A DNA stretch of 64,000 bases from Rhodobacter sp. (lineage in GTDB: Bacteria > Pseudomonadota > Alphaproteobacteria > Rhodobacterales > Rhodobacteraceae), in contig JACKKE010000016.1 in assembly GCA_020637595.1 (NCBI GenBank), positions 1 to 64,000 on the forward strand. The letters are read 5' to 3'. Every line of letters starts with the position of its first letter. Positions within the stretch are counted from its first letter, which is position 1. Under the pieces are notes generated by a model. It was not told the origin of the DNA. It made no database searches and worked only from the letters and a program-made list of their open reading frames with translations. This document shows positions 51,555-60,894 of the stretch, in pieces. A program made the position numbers and the translations under genes.

Positions 51555-52779
51555 AGACCGCGCGCCCCACCTGCACATTCCTGCACCAGCAATCCGCCCC
51601 GGAGACGTCCCGGATTTCAGTCATGTCAAGATCCCCCGCGCGGGCGAGGTCCGTCGGCCCGCCCCCGACACACAGCCCGAAGACATGCGCGACCTCGCCT
51701 TTTCGATCATCCGGGTTCTGAACCGCAAAGGTGAGGCCGAGGGCCCCTGGGCCGGAACGCTGGACGACACGTCGCTGCTGAAAGGCCTGCGGGACATGAT
51801 GACCCTGCGCACCTACGACGCGCGCCTGATGACCGCGCAACGACAGGGCAAATGTTCCTTCTACATGCAGCATCTGGGTGAAGAGGCGATCAGCTGCGCG
51901 TTTCAGCGGGCCTTGCGACCCGGCGACATGAACTTTCCGACCTACCGCCAGGCGGGCTTGCTGATCGCGGGCGGCTATCCGCTGGTGAAGATGATGAACC
52001 AGGTCTATTCCAACGATGGCGATCCGGTGCGCGGACGGCAATTGCCGGTTTTCTACAGCTCGAAAGAGCACGGATTCTTCTCGATCTCGGGCAACCTTGC
52101 CACGCAGTATGTGCAGGCGGTGGGGTGGGCTATGGCGGCGGCGATCAAGGGCGACCGAAAGCTCTCGGCGGCCTGGATCGGCGACGGCTCGACGGCCGAG
52201 AGCGATTTTCATGGCGCACTTGTCTTTGCCTCGACCTACAAGCCGCCCGTCATCCTGAACATCGTGAACAACCAGTGGGCCATCTCGACCTTTCAGGGCA
52301 TTGCGCGAGGCGGGGCCGGAACCTTCGCAGCCCGCGCACATGGCTTCGGTCTGCCGGCGTTGCGGGTGGACGGAAACGACTATCTTGCTGTCCACGCGGC
52401 CTCGCAATGGGCGGTGGAGCGGGCCCGGAGCGATCTGGGTCCGACAATGATCGAGTTCGTGACCTACCGCGCCGGGGGGCACTCGACTTCGGACGACCCT
52501 TCGGCCTACCGCCCCAAGGAAGAAGGTGCGGCCTGGCCCCTGGGCGACCCGATCCTGCGGCTCAAGTCGCATCTGATCCACCGTGGCCTCTGGTCCGACG
52601 AACGCCACAGGCAGGCCGAGGCCGAGATCCAGGCCGAAGTGATCGCCGCGCAGAAAGAGGCCGAAGCCATCGGCACGCTGCACTCCGGTCAGCGGCCCAG
52701 CCCTCGCGACATGTTCGAGGACGTGTTCGCCGTCATGCCACCGCATCTGGTGCAACAACGGCATGAGGTTGGATACTGA
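51547..52779 (+). CDS. bkdA1: Branched-chain 2-oxoacid dehydrogenase E1 alpha subunit
   Basis: 410 residues. The thiamine diphosphate motif is GDGSTAESDFHGALVFASTYKPPV followed by NNQWAIS. Also typical are the N-terminal FYMQHLGEEAISCAFQRAL, SSKEHGFFSISGNLATQYVQAVGWA and the phosphorylation-loop-like RAGGHSTSDDPSAYRP. It decarboxylates branched-chain 2-oxoacids with E1-beta. It is part of a complete E1-alpha, E1-beta, E2, E3 operon. Confidence 0.95.
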   Translation: MPEDRAPHLHIPAPAIRPGDVPDFSHVKIPRAGEVRRPAPDTQPEDMRDLAFSIIRVLNRKGEAEGPWAGTLDDTSLLKGLRDMMTLRTYDARLMTAQRQGKCSFYMQHLGEEAISCAFQRALRPGDMNFPTYRQAGLLIAGGYPLVKMMNQVYSNDGDPVRGRQLPVFYSSKEHGFFSISGNLATQYVQAVGWAMAAAIKGDRKLSAAWIGDGSTAESDFHGALVFASTYKPPVILNIVNNQWAISTFQGIARGGAGTFAARAHGFGLPALRVDGNDYLAVHAASQWAVERARSDLGPTMIEFVTYRAGGHSTSDDPSAYRPKEEGAAWPLGDPILRLKSHLIHRGLWSDERHRQAEAEIQAEVIAAQKEAEAIGTLHSGQRPSPRDMFEDVFAVMPPHLVQQRHEVGY

Positions 52780-52781
52780 AC

Positions 52782-53795
52782 ATGACACGCATGACGATGA
52801 TCGAAGCCATCCGCGACGCCCATGTCGTGGCAATGGAGCGCGACGACACCGTGATCGCGATGGGCGAGGATGTGGGTTATTTCGGTGGTGTATTCCGCTG
52901 CACCGCAGGACTGCAGAAACGGTTCGGAGTCGAACGGTGCTTTGATACGCCCATCAGCGAACTGGGGATCGTGGGAACCGCGGTCGGCATGGCGGCCTAT
53001 GGATTGAAACCGATCGCCGAGATCCAGTTCGCGGACTACATGTATCCCGGCTATGACCAGATCGTTTCCGAGGCGGCACGGCTGCGCTATCGCTCGGCCG
53101 GCGAATTCACCTGTCCGCTGGTTATCCGCATGCCCACGGGCGGTGGCATCTTTGGCGCGCAGACCCACAGCCAGAGCCCGGAGGCCCTGTTCACGCATGT
53201 CGCGGGTCTCAAAACGGTGGTCCCGTCGAACCCGCGGGACGCCAAGGGGCTGCTACTGGCCGCCATCGCCGACCCGGACCCGGTGATTTTCCTCGAACCA
53301 AAGCGGCTCTACAACGGCCCCTTCGATGGCCATTTCGACCGGCCCTCGGTGCCCTGGTCGAAACATCCGGCCAGCGAGGTCGAGACCGGCTATTTCGAGG
53401 TGCCGCTGGGTCAGGCTGCTGTTCTGCGCGAAGGGACAGCCGCCACACTGATCACCTATGGCACGATGGTGCATGTGGCACTGGCTGCGGTCGCGGAAAG
53501 CGGCGCGGATGTCGAGGTGATCGACCTGCGCACCCTCCTGCCGCTGGACCTGGACACCATCAGCGCCTCGGTCTGCAAGACCGGCCGCTGCATCGTCCTG
53601 CACGAGGCTACGCTGACCTCTGGCTATGGCGCCGAGATCGTGGCGCTGGTTCAACGGGATTGTTTCTATGCCCTCGAAACACCGGTGCTGCGGGTCGCGG
53701 GCTGGGACACGCCCTATCCGCATGCGCAGGAAATTGACTATTTCCCCGGCCCCGACCGGGTTCGGCAGGCTATCGCCACGGTCATGGAGAGCTGA
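52782..53795 (+). CDS. bkdA2: Branched-chain 2-oxoacid dehydrogenase E1 beta subunit
   Basis: 337 residues. It has MTMIEAIRDAHVVAMERDDTVIAMGEDVGYFGGVFR, FDTPISELGIVGTAVGMAAYGLKPIAEIQFADYMYPGYDQIVSEAA, and PTGGGIFGAQTHSQSPEALFTHVAGL, all typical of the E1-beta subunit. It starts two bases after E1-alpha and ends three bases before E2. Confidence 0.96.
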   Translation: MTRMTMIEAIRDAHVVAMERDDTVIAMGEDVGYFGGVFRCTAGLQKRFGVERCFDTPISELGIVGTAVGMAAYGLKPIAEIQFADYMYPGYDQIVSEAARLRYRSAGEFTCPLVIRMPTGGGIFGAQTHSQSPEALFTHVAGLKTVVPSNPRDAKGLLLAAIADPDPVIFLEPKRLYNGPFDGHFDRPSVPWSKHPASEVETGYFEVPLGQAAVLREGTAATLITYGTMVHVALAAVAESGADVEVIDLRTLLPLDLDTISASVCKTGRCIVLHEATLTSGYGAEIVALVQRDCFYALETPVLRVAGWDTPYPHAQEIDYFPGPDRVRQAIATVMES

Positions 53796-53798
53796 GAC

Positions 53799-55079
53799 AT
53801 GACAGAGCATACATTCCGACTGCCCGACATCGGAGAAGGCATTGCAGAGGCCGAGCTGAGCACCTGGCGGGTCAAGGTCGGTGACGTGGTCCGCGAGGAT
53901 GATGTGATTTGCGAGGTGACGACCGACAAGGCGTCCGTCGAAATCCCGGCAGCGGTTGGTGGCACGGTGACATGGCTTGGCGGCCAGGCAGGCGAGGTCA
54001 TGGCCATCGGCAGCGACCTCATCCGGATCGACAGCGATGAAGCGGCGGCGTCCTCGGCGCCGGAATCACGGGCGGAACCCGGGGCACCCGCTTCGCCCGC
54101 CCCCGCGCCGACCAGACCCGCGCCGACCAGACCCGCGACGCCGGCAGCACCCAGACGAACGGCGCAGTCAGCCGCCGTGGCACAGGCCCGGAACGCCGCC
54201 GGGCGCCCGTTGGCCGCGCCATCGGTCCGGGGCCGTGCCCGGGATCTGGGGATCGACCTGCGGCAGCTGCGCGGGACCGGCCCGGCGGGGCGGATCCTGG
54301 CCGAGGATCTCGATGACTTCCTCTTGCACGGACCCGACCTGCGAAGCAGCGTCGGGCGGACCCGACGCACCGGCACCGAGGAGGCCCGCGTCACCGGTGT
54401 GCGACGCACGATTGCCGAGCGCATGGCGCGCGCCAAACAGCGGATCCCTCACTTCTCGATCATCGAAGAGGTGGAGGTAGAGGCGCTTGAAGAGCTGCGC
54501 GCCAAGCTCAACCAGCGATTCGGAACCGAGCGCGGCAAGCTGACCCTTCTGCCCTTCCTGCTGCGAGCCCTGGGCGAAGTCGTGGTGGACCACCCCGAGG
54601 TCAACGCCCATTACGACGACGAGGCGGGGGTGATCACCCGCCACGAGGCGCTTCACTGCGGGATCGCCACACAGACCGACGCGGGCCTGATGGTCCCCGT
54701 TCTGACCCACGCCGAAGCGCGATCGCTGTGGGACACCGCACGCGAGATCAAGCGCCTCTCGGACTCTGCGCGCGAACGGCGGATCGGGTCGGATGACCTT
54801 TCCGGGTCGACCCTGACGGTGACGTCGCTGGGGCCGCTCGGGGCGCTGGCGACGACGCCGATCATCAACCACCCCGAGGTCGCCATTGTCGGCGTCAACA
54901 AGATTGCCGTGCGCCCGGTCTGGGACGGGCGCACCTTCGTTCCGCGCCGGATGATGAATCTGTCCTGCAGCTTCGATCATCGGGTGGTCGACGGCTATGT
55001 CGCGGCGGAATTCGTCGCCAAGCTGAAGATGCTGCTCGAAACCCCGGCAATGCTGTTCATGGAGTGGCGTGATGACTGA
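53799..55079 (+). CDS. bkdB: Branched-chain 2-oxoacid dehydrogenase E2 (dihydrolipoyl acyltransferase)
   Basis: 426 residues. One N-terminal lipoyl domain has K44 in EVTTDKASVEIP. An Ala/Pro-rich linker carries a short duplication (PTRPAPTRPA), followed by a peripheral subunit-binding domain (AAPSVRGRARDLGIDLRQLRGTGPAGRILAEDL). The catalytic domain ends with the active-site SFDHRVVDGYVAAEF. It forms the core of the complex. Its stop overlaps the E3 start. Confidence 0.95.
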   Translation: MTEHTFRLPDIGEGIAEAELSTWRVKVGDVVREDDVICEVTTDKASVEIPAAVGGTVTWLGGQAGEVMAIGSDLIRIDSDEAAASSAPESRAEPGAPASPAPAPTRPAPTRPATPAAPRRTAQSAAVAQARNAAGRPLAAPSVRGRARDLGIDLRQLRGTGPAGRILAEDLDDFLLHGPDLRSSVGRTRRTGTEEARVTGVRRTIAERMARAKQRIPHFSIIEEVEVEALEELRAKLNQRFGTERGKLTLLPFLLRALGEVVVDHPEVNAHYDDEAGVITRHEALHCGIATQTDAGLMVPVLTHAEARSLWDTAREIKRLSDSARERRIGSDDLSGSTLTVTSLGPLGALATTPIINHPEVAIVGVNKIAVRPVWDGRTFVPRRMMNLSCSFDHRVVDGYVAAEFVAKLKMLLETPAMLFMEWRDD

Positions 55080-56466
55080 ACTCAGATGCTCCCTGCTGGT
55101 GATCGGCGGAGGCCCCGGCGGGTATACCTGCGCCGCGCGCGCCGCGCGCCTCGGGGTGGACACGATCCTCGTCGAGGGAAACCGCGTCGGCGGAACATGC
55201 CTGAACGTCGGCTGCATTCCCTCCAAGTCGCTGATCCATGTGGCCCAGGTCTATCACACGGCGGTCATCCAGGCAGGGCCGGGTCAGCTGGGTGTCACCG
55301 TCTCGGCGCCGGCGCTGGATTTCAGCCAGATGCAGGACTGGTCGCGGGGCGTCGTCAACACGCTGCGCAACGGCGTCGCCGGATTGCTCGAACGAAGCGG
55401 CGTCAAGACGCTGACCGGCTGGGCGCGGTTTCTGGACGGCAAGAGTATCGAGGTGGCATCCGATACCGGGCCGGTCGTGGTGCGCGCCGAACACGTGGTG
55501 ATCGCCACCGGCTCGGTTCCGACCGAGCTGCCAGGGCTCCCCTTTGGCGGGCGCATTCTCGATTCCACTGCGGCACTGGCACTGCCCCAGCCGCCGAAAC
55601 GACTGGCGGTGATCGGTGCAGGCTATATCGGTCTCGAACTGGGGACCGCCTTTGCCAAGCTTGGCAGCGCCGTCACGATGATCGAGGCGGCACCGGCCAT
55701 CCTGCCGCAATTTGACGACAAGCTGACCCGCCCCGCCCGAACCAGGTTGGCGGCTCTGGGAATCACGCTGAAGCTGGACACGCGAACAACCGGCTGGAAC
55801 GAGACCACGAGCACGCTCGGCCTTGCCGGCTCGCGCGGGGACGAAACTTTGGACGTGGACGCGGTTCTGGTGACCGTCGGGCGGCGACCGGCAACGGACC
55901 GGCTGGGTCTTTCCGAACTGGGTCTGCGCCGAAGCGGGCCATTCATCGAGGTGGACGACCGCTGCCGAACGTCGATGCGGGGCGTCTATGCCCTCGGCGA
56001 CGTGACACCGGGACCAATGCTGGCGCATCGGGCAATGGCACAGGCGGAAATCGTGGCCGACGTGGTCGCGGGGCGCGCCAACGCCTGGGACAAGACCTGC
56101 GTGCCTGCCGTCTGCTTTACCGATCCCGAAATCGCGTGCGCGGGGTTGCTGCCGTCAGAGGTGCCCGCCGGCGTTGCGTCGAGGGTCACCGAATTCCCGT
56201 TCAGGGCCAACGGGCGAGCACTGACACTGGACGATCCCGAGGGCTTCGTGCGACTGGTCTCGCGTGAGGACGATCATGTGGTCCTGGGCATACAGGCGAC
56301 CGGCCCGGGTGTGTCGGAACTGGTCTCGGGCTTTGCCCTCGTCCTCGAGGCCGGGCTGAGGGTCGAGGATATCGCCGGCACCATCCACGCGCATCCCACC
56401 TTGGGCGAGGCCCTGCAGGAGGCAGCCCTGGCGGCTGCCAGCACCCGTTCCTTGCGTGACAGGTGA
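55072..56466 (+). CDS. lpdV: Dihydrolipoyl dehydrogenase (E3) of the bkd complex
   Basis: 464 residues from ATG 55072, which overlaps the E2 stop. FAD motif VIGGGPGGYTCAARAARLG, disulfide GGTCLNVGCIPSKSLIH, NAD motif AVIGAGYIGLELGTAFAKLG and the catalytic IHAHPTLGEALQEAAL (His-Pro pair) are intact. It reoxidises lipoamide. An E3 inside a bkd operon is usually dedicated to it. Confidence 0.94.
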   Translation: MTELRCSLLVIGGGPGGYTCAARAARLGVDTILVEGNRVGGTCLNVGCIPSKSLIHVAQVYHTAVIQAGPGQLGVTVSAPALDFSQMQDWSRGVVNTLRNGVAGLLERSGVKTLTGWARFLDGKSIEVASDTGPVVVRAEHVVIATGSVPTELPGLPFGGRILDSTAALALPQPPKRLAVIGAGYIGLELGTAFAKLGSAVTMIEAAPAILPQFDDKLTRPARTRLAALGITLKLDTRTTGWNETTSTLGLAGSRGDETLDVDAVLVTVGRRPATDRLGLSELGLRRSGPFIEVDDRCRTSMRGVYALGDVTPGPMLAHRAMAQAEIVADVVAGRANAWDKTCVPAVCFTDPEIACAGLLPSEVPAGVASRVTEFPFRANGRALTLDDPEGFVRLVSREDDHVVLGIQATGPGVSELVSGFALVLEAGLRVEDIAGTIHAHPTLGEALQEAALAAASTRSLRDR

Positions 56467-56789
56467 CGCCACGGCTCGTGCCATCTCCGGCCGCCAGGGC
56501 CTCCGCCGGCGGCGGATGGTCTTGGCGCCACATAGCCCTTGCGCCCGCATAGGAACCGTCCTTGCGCCACGCGCGAACCGGCACCGGGCATTCACGGTTG
56601 GCGCCACGCCGTTCGATCGGAACAAAGTGTATCGGCGACGCGGCGCCCCTCGCGTCCGTCAGGTCCGGCCCGCCCCTCCGTGCCCCGGAAATCCCCCATC
56701 GACCGGCCCGGGCGGGGGAATCCGCTTGACCTTTGTGGGCTGGCCCTGTTGAACCGGCCCAGCAAAGACTTCGTGCCCGGAAAGACCCG
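56467..56789. other. Gene-free stretch at the right edge of the accessory block
   Basis: About 320 bases between lpdV and yidC. No frame is convincing. A weak -35-like TTGACC near 56727 may belong to the yidC promoter. No terminal repeat or integration site matching the left edge was seen by eye. Confidence 0.5.
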
Positions 56790-58583
56790 ATGGACGATCA
56801 GACCAAGAATCTCATCCTCGCCTTCGCCCTGAGCCTTGCGGTCATCATGGGCTGGTTCGCCCTGTTCCCGCCGGCCGAGCCGGACCCGGCTGACACCGTC
56901 GCGCAAAGCGAACTGCTGCCACCGCCGGCGGCCGACACCGCCGACGCGGCGGCCGCAGCAACTGAGGCCCCGGCCGCACCGCTGACCGAGACGGTGCGGA
57001 TCGAGATCGACACCCCGCGCCTGACCGGCAGCATCGCCCTGACCGGCGGGCGTTTCGACGATCTGCAGCTGCGCGATTACCGCCAGTCGATCCAGCCCGA
57101 TGCCGACCTCGTGCATCTGCTGAATCCGGTAGGCAGCGACCAGCATCCGTTCTACGCGATCTATGGCTGGAGCCCGCGCGGCGATCTGGATTATGCCAAT
57201 GTCCCCGGGCCGGCGACCCCCTGGCAGCAGGTGGGCGACAACGCGCTGACGCTGGAAACCCCGGTCACGCTGCGCTGGGATAACGGCGCCGGCCTGATCT
57301 TTACCCGCACGATCAGCGTCGACGACCATTTCGTCTTTACCGTGGATCAGACCGTCGAGAACACCGGCGATGCCGCCGTCTCCCTCGACCCCTACGGCAT
57401 CCTCGCCCAGCACGGGCTGCCCGAGGGCCTGCAGAACTACTATATCTCGCACGAAGGCCTGGTCGAGATGATCGACGGCGGGCTGATCGAAGACAGCTAC
57501 AAGGACATGCGGGCCTATGAAACCGGCGAGCGCGAACGCACGCCGGCCCGCTCGGCCGCGGCCACCGAAAACGGCTGGATCGGTTTCACCAGCAAGTATT
57601 TCATGGCGGCGATGATCGGCACCCCCGGTCAGGGGGTGAGCACCGTCGCGCAATACGTCCCCAACTCCGAGATCTATCAGGCGACGATGCGCCAGGCGAC
57701 GGTGACCGTGCAGCCCGGCGAAAGCGCCAGCGTGTCGTCGATGCTGTTCACCGGCGCCAAGGAATACGCCGTTCTGAACGGATACGAGGATCTGGGCATC
57801 CAGCGATTTACCGATGCGATCGACTGGGGCTGGTTCTTCTTCCTGACCCGCCCGATCTTCCAGGTGCTGAACTTCCTGCACGGGTTCCTGGGCAACATGG
57901 GCTGGTCGATCCTGGCGCTGACCCTGTTCCTCAAGGCCCTGCTGCTGCCGCTGGCGTGGAAATCCTACGTCTCGATGGCGCGGATGAAGGAACTGCAGCC
58001 CGAGATGCAGAAGATCAAGGAACGCGCCGGCGAGGACCGCCAGAAGCTCCAGCAGGAGATGATGGCGCTGTATCGCGACCGCAAGGTGAACCCGGCGGCC
58101 GGCTGCCTGCCGATCATGCTGCAGATCCCGATCTTCTTCTCGCTCTACAAGGTGATCTTCGTCACCATCGAACTGCGCCAGGCGCCGTGGATCTGGGTGT
58201 TCCAGGATCTCTCCGCGCCCGATCCGACCTCGCTGTTCAACCTGTTCGGTGCGCTGCCCTGGGATGCCCCGGTGGCTGGCAGCCTGCTGGCGACGGTGTT
58301 CCTGGGTCTTCTGCCGCTGCTCTTTGGCGCGTCGATGTGGTTCCAGATGCGCCTGAACCCGGCCCCGGCCGATCCGACGCAGGCGATGATCTTCACCTAC
58401 ATGCCCTTCGTGTTCATGTTCGTGATGGGCGGCTTTGCTTCGGGCCTGCTGATCTACTGGATCGGTAACAACATCATCACCTTCACCCAGCAGTATCTGA
58501 TCATGACGGCGCATGGATCGCGGCCGGACGTGTTCGGAAACATCAAGGCCTCGGTCAAGAGGTCCGGCGGGAAGGCCAAGTGA
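56790..58583 (+). CDS. yidC: Membrane protein insertase YidC
   Basis: 597 residues. An N-terminal membrane helix (NLILAFALSLAVIMGWFALF) is followed by a large periplasmic beta domain and then five C-terminal helices with KALLLPLAWKSYVSMARMKELQPEM, NPAAGCLPIMLQIPIFFSLYKVIF and MPFVFMFVMGGFASGLLIYWIGNN. It inserts and folds inner-membrane proteins, alone or with SecYEG. It is first of a core run yidC-MOSC-yihA-argB. Confidence 0.98.
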   Translation: MDDQTKNLILAFALSLAVIMGWFALFPPAEPDPADTVAQSELLPPPAADTADAAAAATEAPAAPLTETVRIEIDTPRLTGSIALTGGRFDDLQLRDYRQSIQPDADLVHLLNPVGSDQHPFYAIYGWSPRGDLDYANVPGPATPWQQVGDNALTLETPVTLRWDNGAGLIFTRTISVDDHFVFTVDQTVENTGDAAVSLDPYGILAQHGLPEGLQNYYISHEGLVEMIDGGLIEDSYKDMRAYETGERERTPARSAAATENGWIGFTSKYFMAAMIGTPGQGVSTVAQYVPNSEIYQATMRQATVTVQPGESASVSSMLFTGAKEYAVLNGYEDLGIQRFTDAIDWGWFFFLTRPIFQVLNFLHGFLGNMGWSILALTLFLKALLLPLAWKSYVSMARMKELQPEMQKIKERAGEDRQKLQQEMMALYRDRKVNPAAGCLPIMLQIPIFFSLYKVIFVTIELRQAPWIWVFQDLSAPDPTSLFNLFGALPWDAPVAGSLLATVFLGLLPLLFGASMWFQMRLNPAPADPTQAMIFTYMPFVFMFVMGGFASGLLIYWIGNNIITFTQQYLIMTAHGSRPDVFGNIKASVKRSGGKAK

Positions 58584-59341
58584 CCGGCGCACGGCTGACG
58601 CATATCGTCCGGCATCCCGTCAAATCGGCGGGATATGAGGAACTCGAACGGGCGGCCCTGACCGAGGGCCGCCCGCTCGCGTCCGACCGGATCTGGGCGG
58701 TCCGCACCGCAGGCGGCAAACTGGACGGCGCACCCGAGGGCTGGGTCACCAAGCTGGCCTTTGTCCGCGGCGCGGCCGAGGGCAGCCTGCAGGCGATCCG
58801 CGCGCGGTTTGACGAGGCGACCGGCACGCTGGCGCTGACCCACCCCAAACGCCCGGATTTCACCGGCACCCTGCCCGGCGACGGTCCGGCGCTGGTCGAA
58901 TGGCTGCGTCCACTCTGGCCGGCAACCCGGCCCGCGGCGATCGACCTGGTGACCCGGCAGGACGGTGGCGCACTGACCGACCGGCCCGAACCCTATGTCG
59001 CGATCCTCAACCACGCGACGCTGCGCGCGCTCGGCACGGCGATGGGCCGCGACTTGTCGATCCATCGGTGGCGCGGCAACCTGTGGCTGGACGGGCTGCA
59101 GCCCTGGGCCGAATTCGACCTGATCGACCGCGAGATCGCCATCGGCGAGGCCCGCCTGAGGGTTGAGCGGCGCATCACCCGTTGCGTCGCGACCACCTTT
59201 GACCCAGAGACCGGCCTGCCCGCCGGCGACACATTGGCCGCGCTCGAACAGGGCTGGGGCCACAAGGATTTCGGCGTCTATGCGCGCGTCACCCGCTCCG
59301 GGGTGATCGCCACGGGCGACCCAGTGACGGTGCTGCCATGA
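58580..59341 (+). CDS. MOSC-domain protein
   Basis: 253 residues. It starts at GTG 58580, overlapping the yidC stop. An N-terminal MOSC_N-like beta barrel (RLTHIVRHPVKSAGYEELERAAL) is followed by a MOSC domain (RWRGNLWLDGLQPWAEFDLIDREIAIG) with a conserved Cys (ITRCVATTFDPETGLP). Such proteins carry sulfur to molybdenum enzymes or form mARC-type reductases. Its fixed position after yidC is normal for Rhodobacteraceae. Confidence 0.93.
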   Translation: MTGARLTHIVRHPVKSAGYEELERAALTEGRPLASDRIWAVRTAGGKLDGAPEGWVTKLAFVRGAAEGSLQAIRARFDEATGTLALTHPKRPDFTGTLPGDGPALVEWLRPLWPATRPAAIDLVTRQDGGALTDRPEPYVAILNHATLRALGTAMGRDLSIHRWRGNLWLDGLQPWAEFDLIDREIAIGEARLRVERRITRCVATTFDPETGLPAGDTLAALEQGWGHKDFGVYARVTRSGVIATGDPVTVLP

Positions 59342-59991
59342 CCCAGCTTCCCTTTCCGCTGACCCCGACCCCAACGCCCGAGGCCGAGGAAACCGGCCGC
59401 AAACTGTTCGCGGGGCCGGTCGATTTCGTCAAGGGCGTCGTCGCGATGTCCGGCCTGCCGCCCGCCGACCGTATCGAGGTCTGCCTGGCCGGGCGCTCGA
59501 ACGTGGGGAAATCCAGCCTGATCAACGCGCTGACCGGCCGCAAGGCCTTGGCGCGGACCTCGAACACACCCGGGCGCACGCAAGAAATCAACTATTTCGA
59601 CGTGGGCGGTCAGCTCTATCTGGTCGACCTGCCGGGCTATGGCTTTGCCGAGGCCCCGGTCGCGGTGGTCCGCAAATGGCAGGACTTGCTGAAATCCTAC
59701 CTCTCGGGCCGGGCGACGCTGCGCCGCGCTTTCGTGCTGATCGACATGCGCCACGGCATCAAGAAGGTCGACGAGGACATCCTGGATCTGCTGAACAAGT
59801 CCGCCGTGACCTTTCAGGTCGTCCTGACCAAGGCCGACAAGATCGGTGAGGCCGCGCGCGAGAAAACCCTGGCGCAAGTCCGCGCGGCACTGGCCAAGCA
59901 CCCCGCGGCCTACCCCGAGATCCTTGTCACGTCCTCCGAAAAGGGCGAGGGTATTGCCACGCTCCGCGCGCTCATCGCCACAATGGAATAA
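59338..59991 (+). CDS. yihA: Ribosome biogenesis GTPase YihA/YsxC (EngB)
   Basis: 217 residues. G1 is GRSNVGKSS at 52-60, G2 lies in TSNTPGRTQEINYF, G3 is VDLPGYGFA, G4 is LTKADKI and G5 is TSSEKGEG. It assists late assembly of the large ribosomal subunit. Its ATGA overlaps the MOSC gene stop. Confidence 0.97.
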   Translation: MTQLPFPLTPTPTPEAEETGRKLFAGPVDFVKGVVAMSGLPPADRIEVCLAGRSNVGKSSLINALTGRKALARTSNTPGRTQEINYFDVGGQLYLVDLPGYGFAEAPVAVVRKWQDLLKSYLSGRATLRRAFVLIDMRHGIKKVDEDILDLLNKSAVTFQVVLTKADKIGEAAREKTLAQVRAALAKHPAAYPEILVTSSEKGEGIATLRALIATME

Positions 59992-59994
59992 CGC

Positions 59995-60894
59995 ATGAGA
60001 CAGCAGACCATGAATCGAGACTGGAAAGCCACCGCCCGCACCTTGTCCGAGGCCCTGCCCTATCTGCAGCGGTTCTCGGGCGCGATCGTCGTCGTCAAGT
60101 TCGGCGGCAACGCGATGGGCGACGACGAGGCGATGGCCGAATTCGCCCGCGACGTGGTGCTGATGCGCCTCGTCGGCATCAACGTCGTCGTGGTGCATGG
60201 CGGCGGGCCAATGATCAACGACCTCCTGAAACGGCTGGGCATCCAGTCCGAATTCGTGCGCGGCAAACGGGTCACCGACAAGGCCACCGTCGAGGTCGTC
60301 GAGATGGTGCTGACGGGCTTGGTCAACAAGCGCATCGTGCAGGCGATCATGGACGAAGGCGGCCGCGCCGTCGGCCTCTCGGGCAAGGACGATGACCTGA
60401 TGGTCTGCGTCGCCGACGACCCGGAACTGGGCTTTGTCGGCAAGCCGGTCGAGATGAACGTGCAGGTTCTGCGCGACCTCTTCACCGCCAAGATCATCCC
60501 GGTGATCGCCCCCGTAGCCACCGGCATGAGCGCGCTGGAAACCTTCAACGTCAACGGCGACACCGCGGCCGGCGCGATTGCTGGCGCCTTGAAGGCCGAT
60601 CGCCTGTTGCTGCTCACCGATGTCTCGGGCGTCAAGGACGAGACCGGCAACGTGGTGACCGAACTGACCCCGGATCAGGTGCGCGCGATGACCGAATCGG
60701 GCGTGATCGCCGGCGGCATGATCCCGAAAACCGAGACCGCCCTGGCGGCGCTGGAGCAGGGCGTCCGCGCTGTGGTGATCCTCGACGGGCGGGTGTCGAA
60801 CGCCTGCCTGCTGGAGCTCTTCACCGAACACGGCGCGGGCAGCATGATCCGCTCGACCGAACCACGCATCAAGTCGCATGGAAGCAGCCTCTGA
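59995..60894 (+). CDS. argB: Acetylglutamate kinase
   Basis: 299 residues, or 294 from ATG 60010. It has VVKFGGNAMGD, VVVHGGGPMINDLLKRLGI, FVRGKRVTDKATVEVVEMVLTGLVNK and LLLTDVSGVKDETGNVV, the ordered motifs of ArgB. It catalyses the second step of arginine synthesis. An N-terminal helix (TARTLSEALPYLQRF) is typical of the arginine-sensitive hexameric form. Confidence 0.97.
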   Translation: MRQQTMNRDWKATARTLSEALPYLQRFSGAIVVVKFGGNAMGDDEAMAEFARDVVLMRLVGINVVVVHGGGPMINDLLKRLGIQSEFVRGKRVTDKATVEVVEMVLTGLVNKRIVQAIMDEGGRAVGLSGKDDDLMVCVADDPELGFVGKPVEMNVQVLRDLFTAKIIPVIAPVATGMSALETFNVNGDTAAGAIAGALKADRLLLLTDVSGVKDETGNVVTELTPDQVRAMTESGVIAGGMIPKTETALAALEQGVRAVVILDGRVSNACLLELFTEHGAGSMIRSTEPRIKSHGSSL

